From contig JACPJV010000021.1 of assembly GCA_016187395.1 (NCBI GenBank), forward strand, positions 1 through 43,955: DNA of 43,955 nucleotides, read 5' to 3'. This stretch comes from Candidatus Aenigmatarchaeota archaeon (lineage in GTDB: Archaea; Aenigmatarchaeota; Aenigmatarchaeia; GW2011-AR5; JACRAC01). This document shows, one piece after another, positions 21,932-29,950 of the stretch. Position 1 is the first letter of the stretch; every line of letters begins with the position of its first letter. Under the pieces are notes generated by a model. The model worked only from the letters and a program-made list of their open reading frames with translations. It was not told where the DNA came from and made no database searches. Position numbers and translations under genes: made by a program.

Positions 21932-23710
21932 TCACTGTATTGCCCCAACCAGTTCTTCTTCGCTCCTGAAAATTTTGCAAGTAGTGCCAAAACAATCCTG
22001 CATTTTTTCTCCGCGCAGCTGCATTGCATTGTACGGAAGCAAAAACCATTCTATTTTTTCCGGGCTTTCTATAATATGAAAATTGCCTCTTGTGATGAAC
22101 GCAAAGAGATTGTAGAAATCTCTCTCCAGAGAATGCCTGTATTCTTCCTGCGCATAACTTTCCCGCAGGATTATCTTTGCCCTCAGCAATGCAAGCTCTG
22201 CCAGAGAAACAGATGAAGGAACAGGATGATCAAGTGTCCGGGCAGGTATTGCAGAAAAATCCCTTGTTTTGTTCTCAATCCAACGTGAATTTTTAAACTC
22301 CATGGTTTTTTTCAAGAGTTTTTTTATTATATCTTCTCTGCTTGCATCTTCTTCATGGAGATATGTTGCGAATAAAAGAAGAGAAGCGTAATCCTCTAAA
22401 AATTCTTCGTTTTGTTTTCTTTCATCCAGCGAGCTATGCATTAATTTTTCATCCAAATAGTGCCTCTCCATAATTTTTTCAAAAATCCTTTCAGCCTTTT
22501 CCTTTCCTTTAATTATTCCAGCGTAGCGATGCGCGAGAAGCAGCGCAATGCCAGCAAGACAATTCCAGCTCGTGATAATTTTTCTGTCTGTGAAAGGCTG
22601 CTTTCTTTTCTTTCTTGCCTGCAATAGCCTTTCTTCTGTCTGTGGCAAAAAAGAAAGTCTCTTCTTTATCAGGTGCATTTTCCCTTCAAAATTCTCCTCC
22701 ATTAAATACAGATCCTTGAAACTTTCCATCTCTATCCTATCAATGATTTTTTCCAATTCCTCTTTCGTCCACAAATACGTCTTTCCTTCCTCATGCTCCG
22801 TATCCGCATCATGCGCAGAATAAAATAATCCTTCACCGTTATCAAATGTTTCCTCCAGGCATTTGATAATCCTCTCAGCAATAAATTTGTACTCTTCTTT
22901 TCCCAGAACTTTATAGGCAGCAGAATAGCTCCAAAGGCACAAAGCCTGATCGTAGAGCATCTTCTCGAAGTGCGGAATTGTCCATTCTGCATCCGTGCAG
23001 TAGCGGAAGAAGCCGCCCTGAAGGTGGTCGTGAAGACCGCGTGTTGCCATTGCGTCCAGTGTTTTTTCCAAAATCTTCCTTACTGTCTTTAATTTTGTCT
23101 TTTCATAATAGCTCAGCAGGAATAGCAGCGTGTTGTGCGGCGGGAACTTTTGCGAAAAGCCAAAGCCGCCGTAAGTAGCATCAAAAGAAGAAAGGATTTT
23201 ATCTATGAGAACTTCCTCTTCGGTTGATTCATCTTTGGAAACAATAAGAGTGAAAGGCGCAATCCTATCCTTGTTTTCCCTGTAATGATTTTCTGCTTGT
23301 TGAAGTACATCAAGAAGCGCGGCAGGCGGCAGATATGTGAATGCGGTTATCGGCTTCAGGTCTGGAGTCAGAACAGCATTCAGAGGCCATCCGCCCTGCC
23401 CTGTACTTTTCACGAGAAAAGACATCAAAAAATGGTCTATATCTGGTCGCTGCTCCCTGTCTATTTTTATCGAAACAAAGTCTTTATTGAGCGTTTTTGC
23501 AACGTTTTCATCTTCAAAACAATCAGAAGCCATCACATGACACCAGTGGCATGTTGCATAGCCTACAGAGACGAAAAGAAGCTTTTTTTCGCTCTTTGCA
23601 TAGCTTAAAGCATCAGCAGACCACTCCTGCCACCATACTGGATTTTGCTTGTGCTGCTGCAAATAAGGCGAAGTTGCCTTGTCAAGGCTGTTTCTGCGGA
23701 AGTCCGTCAT
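21932..23710 (-). CDS. YyaL/SPATA20-family thioredoxin-fold protein (DUF255)
   Basis: The 592-aa protein starts with the family signature TSPYLQQHKQNPVWWQEWS, then a thioredoxin-like domain with CHWC (Cys54, Cys57) in YATCHWCHVM. A long alpha/alpha-barrel region resembles N-acylglucosamine epimerases (GGFFRYCTDAEWTIPHFEKMLYDQA, about 228-252). It is slightly short at the C-terminus compared with typical members (about 650-700 aa). The function is unsettled. The ATG at 23710 lies within one copy of a 22-bp direct repeat; a PIN/UPF0175 cassette now occupies what should be its promoter. Confidence 0.88.
   Translation of the reverse strand: MTDFRRNSLDKATSPYLQQHKQNPVWWQEWSADALSYAKSEKKLLFVSVGYATCHWCHVMASDCFEDENVAKTLNKDFVSIKIDREQRPDIDHFLMSFLVKSTGQGGWPLNAVLTPDLKPITAFTYLPPAALLDVLQQAENHYRENKDRIAPFTLIVSKDESTEEEVLIDKILSSFDATYGGFGFSQKFPPHNTLLFLLSYYEKTKLKTVRKILEKTLDAMATRGLHDHLQGGFFRYCTDAEWTIPHFEKMLYDQALCLWSYSAAYKVLGKEEYKFIAERIIKCLEETFDNGEGLFYSAHDADTEHEEGKTYLWTKEELEKIIDRIEMESFKDLYLMEENFEGKMHLIKKRLSFLPQTEERLLQARKKRKQPFTDRKIITSWNCLAGIALLLAHRYAGIIKGKEKAERIFEKIMERHYLDEKLMHSSLDERKQNEEFLEDYASLLLFATYLHEEDASREDIIKKLLKKTMEFKNSRWIENKTRDFSAIPARTLDHPVPSSVSLAELALLRAKIILRESYAQEEYRHSLERDFYNLFAFITRGNFHIIESPEKIEWFLLPYNAMQLRGEKMQDCFGTTCKIFRSEEELVGAIQ
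23689..23710. repeat. 22-bp direct repeat, copy 1 (yyaL start)
   Basis: TGTTTCTGCGGAAGTCCGTC plus AT recurs exactly at 24569-24590. Copy 1 contains the first seven codons of the yyaL-type gene on the minus strand; copy 2 is the same coding start left in non-coding DNA. The 858 bp between hold the PIN/UPF0175 genes and promoter. Confidence 0.85.
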
Positions 23711-23715
23711 GATAA

Positions 23716-24207
23716 TCACTCTTCAAAGATCGCTTCTTTATCTGAAAATATTATGTTGTCCTTTTCCTCTATCTCTGAAGTCATATCTCTTGCAGATTGT
23801 TTTGATACTACCCTATGCCTCCATAGCTGCCTTATGACAGAAGGCAAATCCATTACATCAATATTTTCTTTTATTGCTTCCCGAACAGCGATCCTGTCGT
23901 TGGTAAGTAAAAACATTTGTCTGGCTTTGGCTATGACTATTGACTCTGCCTCGCCTTTGCCCAAAGTTCTATGCAGCAGAAGCCGCACAACTTCTTCCTC
24001 TTCTTTTTGTGTTGGCGCAATCACATCAGTGCTCCTGAGAACTTCGTCTACGAATCCATAACCTCTTTCTTTGGCATTTGAAAGCTCTTCACCAACCGCT
24101 GCAGAAACAAATGTCCTTGAATCAGGAAACAATTTCCTAAGAAGATCGAATTTTCCTATCTTTCCGAACGTGCTCGCAATGTCTGCGTCAATGATAACAT
24201 CTCTCAT
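23716..24207 (-). CDS. PIN-domain toxin (DUF3368-like)
   Basis: The 163-aa protein has a PIN-like layout: VIIDADIAS near the start (first acidic residues), a central helix with GEAESIVIAKAR (about 93-104), the ...LLTNDRIAVREA motif (about 110-121) and a C-terminal helix. Length and order resemble DUF3368 PIN proteins that accompany UPF0175 antitoxins; the expected activity is magnesium-dependent RNase. It begins in a four-base overlap with the antitoxin and stops six bases before the yyaL ATG, so translation may be coupled across all three genes. Confidence 0.8.
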   Translation of the reverse strand: MRDVIIDADIASTFGKIGKFDLLRKLFPDSRTFVSAAVGEELSNAKERGYGFVDEVLRSTDVIAPTQKEEEEVVRLLLHRTLGKGEAESIVIAKARQMFLLTNDRIAVREAIKENIDVMDLPSVIRQLWRHRVVSKQSARDMTSEIEEKDNIIFSDKEAIFEE

Positions 24208-24524
24208 CTAATCCTTTTCATTACTTTATCAGAGCTTTTAATTGCTTCCCTGTCCACGCCAGCAGGGATCTTCACACCTCTGTCCCTGAGAACCTCCTTG
24301 AATTCCACAATGTTCATATCCGCGATTTCAGCCGCCCTCCCAAGGGAAACATTCCCCTTTTTGTACATCTCCACAGCAGCCGCTGTCCGCAGGTTCCGGT
24401 TTTTCTCCAGAAGCTCCCTTATCGCGTCTTTCACCACGTCAGACTTGCTGGAGTAGTATCCTGCCTCTATGAGAGCTTCAATCTCCTCTTCCATTATTGT
24501 TGGAAGGCTGTAGCTGCTAGGCAT
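24204..24524 (-). CDS. UPF0175-family antitoxin / DNA-binding protein
   Basis: The 106-aa protein combines an N-terminal RHH-like segment (LPTIMEEEIEALIEAGYYSS, KSDVVKDAIREL) with a UPF0175 helix-turn-helix (AAAVEMYKKGNVSLGRAAEIADMNIVEF). It should bind the PIN toxin and repress the operon. I chose ATG 24524, seven bases after GGTGA; a GTG nine bases upstream is an alternative. A strong inverted repeat lies just upstream. Confidence 0.82.
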   Translation of the reverse strand: MPSSYSLPTIMEEEIEALIEAGYYSSKSDVVKDAIRELLEKNRNLRTAAAVEMYKKGNVSLGRAAEIADMNIVEFKEVLRDRGVKIPAGVDREAIKSSDKVMKRIR

Positions 24525-24534
24525 CAGATTCACC

Positions 24535-24562
24535 GATAACTATTATCAATAGTTATCTATTA
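24535..24562 (-). promoter_or_regulatory. Operator/promoter of the PIN/UPF0175 module
   Basis: A perfect inverted repeat ATAACTATT-atc-AATAGTTAT lies between a TTTAATAG TATA-like box and the antitoxin start. Its ATAGTTA half site matches the boxes before the RHH gene at 1004. Repression by the antitoxin complex is the natural inference. Confidence 0.6.
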
Positions 24563-24568
24563 AAAGGT

Positions 24569-24590
24569 TGTTTCTGCGGAAGTCCGTCAT
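24569..24590. repeat. 22-bp direct repeat, copy 2
   Basis: Exact duplicate of 23689-23710, outside the PIN/UPF0175 cassette. It reads as the first seven yyaL codons on the minus strand, then differs. The adjacent 24591-24758 is non-coding, AT-rich, and probably holds the old yyaL promoter and that of the M48 gene. Confidence 0.85.
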
Positions 24591-24758
24591 AGAAGTAATT
24601 AAGACCAAGAACTTTATAGCCTGATTACAGCAGGTTCCCCGTAAAACCTTAGAATTCCTCTATAAGCCTGCATTCCTTGAAATTCTACGATTTTCGTATA
24701 ATGGGTGTTATGCTCAATTTTCGTGCAGATATTAAAGTACTTCACAAATAATAATCGT

Positions 24759-26405
24759 ATGAGATTGTTCATTGCTTCATTATTTACATTAATTTTATTA
24801 TCGGGATTCTTAATTGCGATTTTGCTTTCTTTACTATATTTCACAGGTTTAATAGATATTTACCTCTTATTTGGATTGACTATTCTCATTAATTTTGTTT
24901 TATGGCTTGTATGTCCAACAATCTCAGACTGGATTTACAGATTTTTCTACAAGTTAAGATGGGTAACTATTGATGAACTTAGAAAAACAAGCCCTGCTTC
25001 TGCTGATTTTCTTGTAAAGACTTGCAGAAAATATAATTTTAATGTTCCTAAACTCGGTATAATTCCTGACAAAAATCCTAATGCCTTTACTTATGGTTCT
25101 GGAAGATGGAATGGAAGAACTGTTGTTACTGAAGGAATATTCAAATATCTTGATGAAAATGAAAGAGTTTCTGTTTATGCACACGAACTAGGCCACATCA
25201 AAAATAGAGATTTTATGATAATGACTATTGCTTCTACACTATTACAACTTCTTTATGAAGTGTATGTTGTTTCGAGGCGCGTAGCAGTATCGTCCAAAGG
25301 CGGTGGGAAAAAGAAAGGTGGTGGATTGCCTTTTTTGGTTATAATGGTTGCCGCATACATATTCGATTGGATAGGGCAATATGTTGTATTGTACCTTAGC
25401 CGAGTAAGAGAGTATTATGCCGATGAATTTTCAGCAAAGGAAACGAATCCAAATTACTTATCTTCAGCATTAATAAAAATTTCTTATGGCATTCTTGTCA
25501 ATCCAGACGACGTAAGATTGGTTAAATCTACAAAATACATCGGGCTGACAGATTTCAAATTATCAGAGAATATAGGTCTAGTTTATTACAATTGTCAAAA
25601 ACTTAAAAACTTTGAGCCTCTGAATAGAGTGCTTTTATATGACATTAAAAACCCTTGGGCCTTTGTCACAGAATTAAAGTCCACTCATCCCTTAACAGGC
25701 AAGAGATTGAGAAGACTGTCTCAATTTTCAACCAAACCATTATTTAATTTTGATACAATTGAACAACGCAATCCGATTGATAAAGGAAGGATGTACTCCA
25801 TTTTCTTTAAAGATGTGGGTATTCTTATACTGCCTACATTGTTGGCAATAGGATTTCCTGTACTTTATCTACTTTCAGTATATTTAGGTTACCTTGCATT
25901 ATCGTTTCAGTTCTTTATTGGAGTTTGGTTCGCTATTATAGGTATTGGTGTTATTTTGGCTACACTCTATCGATACCCCGAAAAAACACCCGAAAATTCA
26001 ACCGTAATAGACCTTATGTCCGACTTGTATGCCTCGCCTGTAAGAGGAAGAGCTGTCAAACTCAATGGGAAATTGATTGGAAGAGGCGTTCCAGGTCTTA
26101 TTTTCTCGGAAGATATGGTTATACAGGATAGAACAGGATTAATGTTTTTGAATTATGAAAGCTGGCTTCCATTGATAGGAAATCTTATTTTCGGATTAAG
26201 AAAAGTGCCTAAACTAGTGAATAAAGATGCTAAAATTAGTGGGTGGTTCTTGCGAGGAGTTTCTCCACTAGTTGGATTAAAAATGTTGGAAACAACAGAA
26301 GAAAAAATAAGAGGTTTCGTAAAACTTGGCGGATTAATTGGCGGCTTGCTTTTAATCATCATTGGTTCTATATTCTTTTTTGTGATAGGATTTGCTTCCA
26401 TATGA
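24759..26405 (+). CDS. M48-family (HtpX/Ste24-like) membrane zinc metalloprotease
   Basis: The 548-aa protein has two N-terminal membrane helices (about 4-28 and 31-53), the zinc motif HELGH at 142-146 (in VYAHELGHIKNRD), a further helix pair, and the YYADEFSAKETNP motif with the third-ligand glutamate near residue 220. After the protease domain come two helices and a ~150-residue soluble domain (VIDLMSDLYASPVRGRAVKLNGKLIG...) that is not part of usual HtpX, then a last helix. An ATG 54 bp upstream is possible, but ATG 24759 starts the first hydrophobic segment. GC content is lower than that of neighbours, perhaps a sign of acquisition. Confidence 0.85.
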   Translation: MRLFIASLFTLILLSGFLIAILLSLLYFTGLIDIYLLFGLTILINFVLWLVCPTISDWIYRFFYKLRWVTIDELRKTSPASADFLVKTCRKYNFNVPKLGIIPDKNPNAFTYGSGRWNGRTVVTEGIFKYLDENERVSVYAHELGHIKNRDFMIMTIASTLLQLLYEVYVVSRRVAVSSKGGGKKKGGGLPFLVIMVAAYIFDWIGQYVVLYLSRVREYYADEFSAKETNPNYLSSALIKISYGILVNPDDVRLVKSTKYIGLTDFKLSENIGLVYYNCQKLKNFEPLNRVLLYDIKNPWAFVTELKSTHPLTGKRLRRLSQFSTKPLFNFDTIEQRNPIDKGRMYSIFFKDVGILILPTLLAIGFPVLYLLSVYLGYLALSFQFFIGVWFAIIGIGVILATLYRYPEKTPENSTVIDLMSDLYASPVRGRAVKLNGKLIGRGVPGLIFSEDMVIQDRTGLMFLNYESWLPLIGNLIFGLRKVPKLVNKDAKISGWFLRGVSPLVGLKMLETTEEKIRGFVKLGGLIGGLLLIIIGSIFFFVIGFASI

Positions 26406-26817
26406 CCGCAGGCTACAAGCAAGAGCAAAGCTCTTGCGGTACAGGTGAACCTTTGGTTCACATTGTAAAGCCTGCGGTTTCTTGAAGCAAAGCATCTCGA
26501 AAGAACTCAGTATTTTACAAGAAGGAGCTAAGCTCCTTCTGTACATGATGAACCGAAGGTTCATCAGTACTGGAAAACTTTCAGTTTTCCATGTACAGGA
26601 GAACTCTTCGAGTTCTCCTTGTATCCTCTACCTGAAGGTAGAGGTTTTAATTGGAGTTCTTTCGACGATAAAATACAGTCTTTCATGATTTGCTCCGTAT
26701 ATTACCCACACCTAAAGGTGTGGGTTTCTCAGAGCAAAGCATCCCGGAAGCCTTCCGTATCTTATCCTCCACCTAAAGGTGGAGGTTTTAAGAGGAGGCT
26801 TCCGCGGATAATATATT
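26401..26817 (+). repeat. Dense array of nested perfect hairpins
   Basis: Unit 1 (about 26403-26480) has arms ACCGCAGGCT/AGCCTGCGGT around hairpins AGCAAGAGC and GTGAACC. Unit 2 (about 26497-26668) has arms TCGAAAGAACTC/GAGTTCTTTCGA around five hairpins joined by TGTAC/TGTAT linkers. Then comes a single CCCACACCT/AGGTGTGGG hairpin (about 26706-26726), and unit 4 (about 26748-26810) with arms CGGAAGCCTTC/GAGGCTTCCG around CCTCCACCT/AGGTGGAGG. Hairpin sequences recur at the window start and at 11480. No reading frame of note is present. Confidence 0.7.
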
Positions 26818-26937
26818 CCAGCTAGATTCTGATAATGATTCTGCCATAAATCGCTATTGGAAAGGAATTACGCACTTTCATCATATAAAATGCAATTGAT
26901 TCTTCTAAATAGATAGGTTGAAGATTGAGAATGCTTA

Positions 26938-27067
26938 TATATAGATAAAGGGTTATAATTAGCCTGTGGGGGGTGCCTGAAGAACTGCTATTCTTCGGCA
27001 CAAGCATGGACGGGTTTCGTGCTGCTTTATCGTAAGCTATCTAGTCCGATTCGTGGGGTGTAGGTCT
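26938..27067 (+). promoter_or_regulatory. Promoter and structured leader of a zinc-ribbon gene
   Basis: TTATATAT (about 26937-26945) predicts transcription from about 26966 and a leader of about 100 nt. It contains GTGCC-t-GAAGAA hairpin (closing TTCTTC-GGCAC) and a second hairpin AGCA..ACG/CGT..TGCT, and ends with GGGGTG before the ATG. Such a long structured leader is unusual here, where most genes look leaderless. It could be an independent small RNA; no known class is recognised. Confidence 0.4.
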
Positions 27068-27226
27068 ATGGCGAAAATGAAAACCGCTAAACGACTCTTT
27101 GGTCTAAAAGGCTTCAGGGGCATAAGGCATTGCTCCAAGTGCCGGGAAGGCAGGCTTATCGAGCTCAAGGCCAGAAGCGTTATTTTCTGCGGCTTCTGCG
27201 GCTATGAATATGCACTAAAACGATAG
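27068..27226 (+). CDS. Small zinc-ribbon protein
   Basis: The 52-aa protein has a basic N-terminal half (MAKMKTAKRLFGLKGFRGIR) and two CxxC knuckles: CSKC, 15 residues, then CGFCGYEY. The knuckle spacing resembles RNA polymerase subunit P and several ribosomal zinc ribbons, but the conserved RCPYCG of RpoP is not matched, so I do not assign it. A GGGGTG Shine-Dalgarno lies 6-7 bases before the ATG. A role in RNA binding is plausible from charge and fold. Confidence 0.7.
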   Translation: MAKMKTAKRLFGLKGFRGIRHCSKCREGRLIELKARSVIFCGFCGYEYALKR

Positions 27227-27271
27227 AAATAGGCTTAAATATGATCATGCCTAATAAGAGTAGGTGTTTCT

Positions 27272-27514
27272 ATGGGACTTTTGAAAAAACTTGGCAGTTA
27301 TCTCAGAGAAGTGACGTTTGTTGGAAGCAGGGATAGAGCCAGGGATGCGCGGGAAAGCGGGGGCTCTAGGGGCGGTGTTTGGGAAGACCCGGCTATATAT
27401 GATGACGGTAGAGAGCAGCCTTCATTAACACACTGCTGCTCCTATGCGAGCGGGCACCTGCCGGAATCGACGACAAGACGACCTAGAAGACCAGAGGCAG
27501 CCAGAGAATTGTAA
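27272..27514 (+). CDS. Small basic/disordered hypothetical protein
   Basis: The 80-aa frame starts with an amphipathic stretch (MGLLKKLGSYLREVTFVG) then an Arg/Gly-rich, probably disordered part. Support comes from an AGGTG Shine-Dalgarno eight bases before the ATG and a TTAAATATG TATA candidate about 37 bp upstream. I do not recognise a family. Confidence 0.45.
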   Translation: MGLLKKLGSYLREVTFVGSRDRARDARESGGSRGGVWEDPAIYDDGREQPSLTHCCSYASGHLPESTTRRPRRPEAAREL

Positions 27515-27550
27515 GTGGGATAATCTGCCATTCAAAAAAGGAAGGTCGTA

Positions 27551-28909
27551 TCATTCTTCTTTTTCCAGAAGTTTGTCCACCTGGACGGTTATTTCCGGGT
27601 TTTTACTGTATCTTTCCCGCATGGACTCAAGAAGCGCCCTTACATCCTGCTCCCCGCTATATGGCGCGAGCATCTCCAGCACCTTTGGTATCTGTTTCTC
27701 GTCTTTCAGAGCCCTAAGCAGTTCTTTTATCGAATCCTTTGGCCTGAAGCAGTCAGGAGAATCTATAGAATAGCTGACATCGCCTGGCGGGTCATATTCC
27801 AGGCGTAATGCTCTGCACCCAGGCTCCATGTCCCTAATGTCTGTGTCCCATTCTGCCACAAAGGCGCTTCTGAGATATCCGAGAATCCTCTCTCCAGCCT
27901 CACCAGCACTCGCAGGCGTCAGCCTGTCATAGACTGGATAAGCTGAAGAGCCTTGCTGCGTATAACCTACCTGGAAGAAGAACGGCACCATCAACAGGAC
28001 TTCCTGATAAGGGGAAAGAGGAACCGCCCTGTCCTCTCTTCCAAAGCGTAAGTCTGTTGCCATGATAACCGCCTTTGGCATAACCCTGTCTATACCCAGG
28101 AAAGCATCCAGCGCTCCCTGGAGAGCCTGATTGTGATACGTGTCCCCTTCAGTGGGCGTTATCTGCGTTGCCAGAAAATAATCCAGGGAATCATGCAGAA
28201 GTTCCTGCGCAAGCCTCGTTGAAGAGCCGTTGCCTCGGTCCCCGTCGTCAAGGATTCTTTTCATGAGCTTCCTTCCTGCCCTTGTGTTTTGGGCATACTC
28301 ACGCATGACAGCGTCCACGAATTCCTCTGTGTTCACGAATGGTGCGTGTTCAGGATCTGCATTTAAGAATGTGACTGGGTAGTGGCCGCTTTCAAAGGTT
28401 GTGACGTATAGAAGATCGCCTTCATGCAACCCTTTGCGACAACTGCGGTCTTTTGCGGTTCGCGCCTCGCCGCATACTATGCTATATAGTAGTTCCCGCT
28501 GTGCCTCTATAGCGCCTCCTGCCCTTGACACGCTGGCGCTGTTGTCCAGCACAACTGAAATCGCCACAGGGCCTTCGTATTTATACACTTCAACGTTGTT
28601 TTCTTCGCCGTTCTGTTGCAGCCATTTCCCGTCATTCTTCTCATAAATCCGCAGATAGACGGGTTTTATCTGCTCAAGTGGAACTCCGTCATGCCCTCTC
28701 ACAACAAAAGGAATTCTCCTGTGATACGGCCTCTCGCCAGTGACTTCGACCACCTCTTCCCCTGCCCTTGGCATCTGCGGCTGCCCGACGCTTGCTGGTT
28801 CCTGGGCAGTTGCAGCTGAAGAAAGATAAAGCGCAAGCCCTGCTGCCAGACTTGTCAGCATGCCAGACCTTTGGCGAGGTTCTTCCATCCTTTCCCGTAG
28901 GTTATACAT
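27551..28909 (-). CDS. Secreted von Willebrand factor A domain protein
   Basis: The 452-aa protein has a signal peptide (hydrophobic 17-35, cleavage likely after TA/Q at 35). A VWA domain begins at about 115 with the MIDAS motif DNSAS (122-126) in VAISVVLDNSASVSRA; the middle strand VMPKAVIMATDLRFGRED (about 277-294) supplies later metal-site residues. A helical C-terminal region ends in a charged tail. It probably binds a protein ligand through a metal ion at the cell surface. GGGTGACC lies six bases before the ATG. It may share a transcript with the small secreted protein upstream at 28930-29217. Confidence 0.8.
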   Translation of the reverse strand: MYNLRERMEEPRQRSGMLTSLAAGLALYLSSAATAQEPASVGQPQMPRAGEEVVEVTGERPYHRRIPFVVRGHDGVPLEQIKPVYLRIYEKNDGKWLQQNGEENNVEVYKYEGPVAISVVLDNSASVSRAGGAIEAQRELLYSIVCGEARTAKDRSCRKGLHEGDLLYVTTFESGHYPVTFLNADPEHAPFVNTEEFVDAVMREYAQNTRAGRKLMKRILDDGDRGNGSSTRLAQELLHDSLDYFLATQITPTEGDTYHNQALQGALDAFLGIDRVMPKAVIMATDLRFGREDRAVPLSPYQEVLLMVPFFFQVGYTQQGSSAYPVYDRLTPASAGEAGERILGYLRSAFVAEWDTDIRDMEPGCRALRLEYDPPGDVSYSIDSPDCFRPKDSIKELLRALKDEKQIPKVLEMLAPYSGEQDVRALLESMRERYSKNPEITVQVDKLLEKEE

Positions 28910-28929
28910 GCACGGTCACCCATGTACTG

Positions 28930-29217
28930 TTAAAATAAAGATAAGGAAAAGAATAAAAAGAATTCATCAAACTCCAAGCCTTGCAAAATCAACGTATACC
29001 TGATAACTGTAGTACGAACCCCGCCACCGGTATGGCACCAGTAGAACGTATCCCAGCTTGACCAGATAGGGTCAAGCTCCGCACAGTTGATGAACGGGTC
29101 CACGCCGATTGGAGGAAGTTCGTCTGCAAATGCTGCGCCTGCAGCGAATGCCAGCGTGCCTCCGAAGATGACGGCAAGCAAGGCTAGTTTTCCTACGTCC
29201 ATGAAAAGCCTGTCCAT
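28930..29217 (-). CDS. Small secreted hypothetical protein
   Basis: The 95-aa protein has an N-terminal signal sequence (KLALLAVIFGGTLAFAAGAAFA, cleavage about residue 31) and a short mature part with two cysteines (C45, C61) that could form a disulfide. The last ~15 residues are very hydrophobic (FDEFFLFFSLSLF). It lies 20 bp upstream of the VWA gene on the same strand, so the two may form an operon and interact outside the cell. I do not recognise a family. Confidence 0.55.
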   Translation of the reverse strand: MDRLFMDVGKLALLAVIFGGTLAFAAGAAFADELPPIGVDPFINCAELDPIWSSWDTFYWCHTGGGVRTTVIRYTLILQGLEFDEFFLFFSLSLF

Positions 29218-29369
29218 CGAATCACTGCCATTATTACGCAGGAAAATAATTTAAACCAATATTCCCACTCTGTTCCCATTCTCAGACTAGCGGAGTATCC
29301 CGAGAAGAATCGATTGAAAACATAAAAATTAGTTGTTCAGGCATAATGAATTCGCGTTAAGGTGTTAAT

Positions 29370-29460
29370 GTGAAACAAGAAAATAATACCGATTAGTTCT
29401 TGTTTCACTTATAGTGCGCAAGGAATTATTTTATCCTGATTTATTCCTTGCAGCACTATA
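29370..29460 (+). repeat. Composite dumbbell element, compact copy
   Basis: Arm 1 is GTGAAACAAGA, core AATAATACCGATTAG, closing TTCTTGTTTCAC. Two bases later arm 2 is TAGTGCGCAAGGAAT, core ATTTTATCCTGATTTA, closing TTCCTTGCAGCACTATA. There are no hairpins between the arms. It is the minimal form of the element at 1-245, 11174-11318 and 36708-36865. The surrounding 29218-29587 shows no gene. Confidence 0.65.
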
Positions 29461-29587
29461 GATAAATCTCATGTCTGTGTGAAAAAACTCTAATTCAGAA
29501 ATCAATTTGAAAAAAGAAAAAAATGAAAGAAGGCAGGGGCAACCAGCAACAGCTTCATGTATGAATACGTTGCCAGCTGCCCATGCT

Positions 29588-29711
29588 TCTTGTGGGGTGT
29601 GGTCAGCGTGATATTATCGGTTGCGTCAGCAACCGTTCCTTTCTTTGGGGTTCTCCAAGACCTTTCTTTGGAAAGAAAGGGATTGGAGTGGGGTGTGGTC
29701 AGCGTGATGGT
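29588..29711. repeat. Direct repeat GGGGTGTGGTCAGCGTGAT, two copies
   Basis: GGGGTGTGGTCAGCGTGAT occurs near 29595 and again near 29691, about 97 bp apart. Between them lie hairpins GGTTGCG-tca-GCAACC and CTTTCTTTGG/AGAAAG. An open frame spans it (29557-29757) but has low-complexity composition and no start signals. Its nature is unknown. Confidence 0.45.
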
Positions 29712-29860
29712 TAATTTGCCGATGGTAATGGCTCATAGCGACTTCTGCCGTGTATAGCGTTGATTTCACGTATTTTGTTAAACATCTGCAGTTCTTCATG
29801 CCGTATCCAGAATTCTCTGCCAGCTCTTTCCGTATTCAGCTTCCATTTTCCTGCTGTCAT
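29711..29860 (-). CDS. Small basic hypothetical protein (49 aa)
   Basis: The frame encodes MTAGKWKLNTERAGREFWIR followed by a helix (HEELQMFNKIREINAIHG) and a short tail. Support: an AGAGGTTAT ribosome-binding site about 4-10 bases before the ATG and a TTTATTTTAG box about 50 bp upstream. It is read in the same direction as ftsZ, about 90 bp downstream. No family recognised. Confidence 0.5.
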   Translation of the reverse strand: MTAGKWKLNTERAGREFWIRHEELQMFNKIREINAIHGRSRYEPLPSAN

Positions 29861-29950
29861 ATCAATAACCTCTCTATAGCTCTATAGAGCCTTTTCATTA
29901 TTATTCTAATCTAAAATAAAACAAAACTGCCTTTTCTTTGGGATTGATTT

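Noticed and set aside
26401-26817. CRISPR array
   Set aside because: The units are self-complementary hairpins of different sequence with very short linkers, not identical repeats with unique spacers; no cas gene is present.
29557-29757. 66-aa plus-strand ORF across the direct repeats
   Set aside because: No TATA or Shine-Dalgarno in place, sequence driven by the repeats, and it overlaps a better-supported minus-strand small gene.
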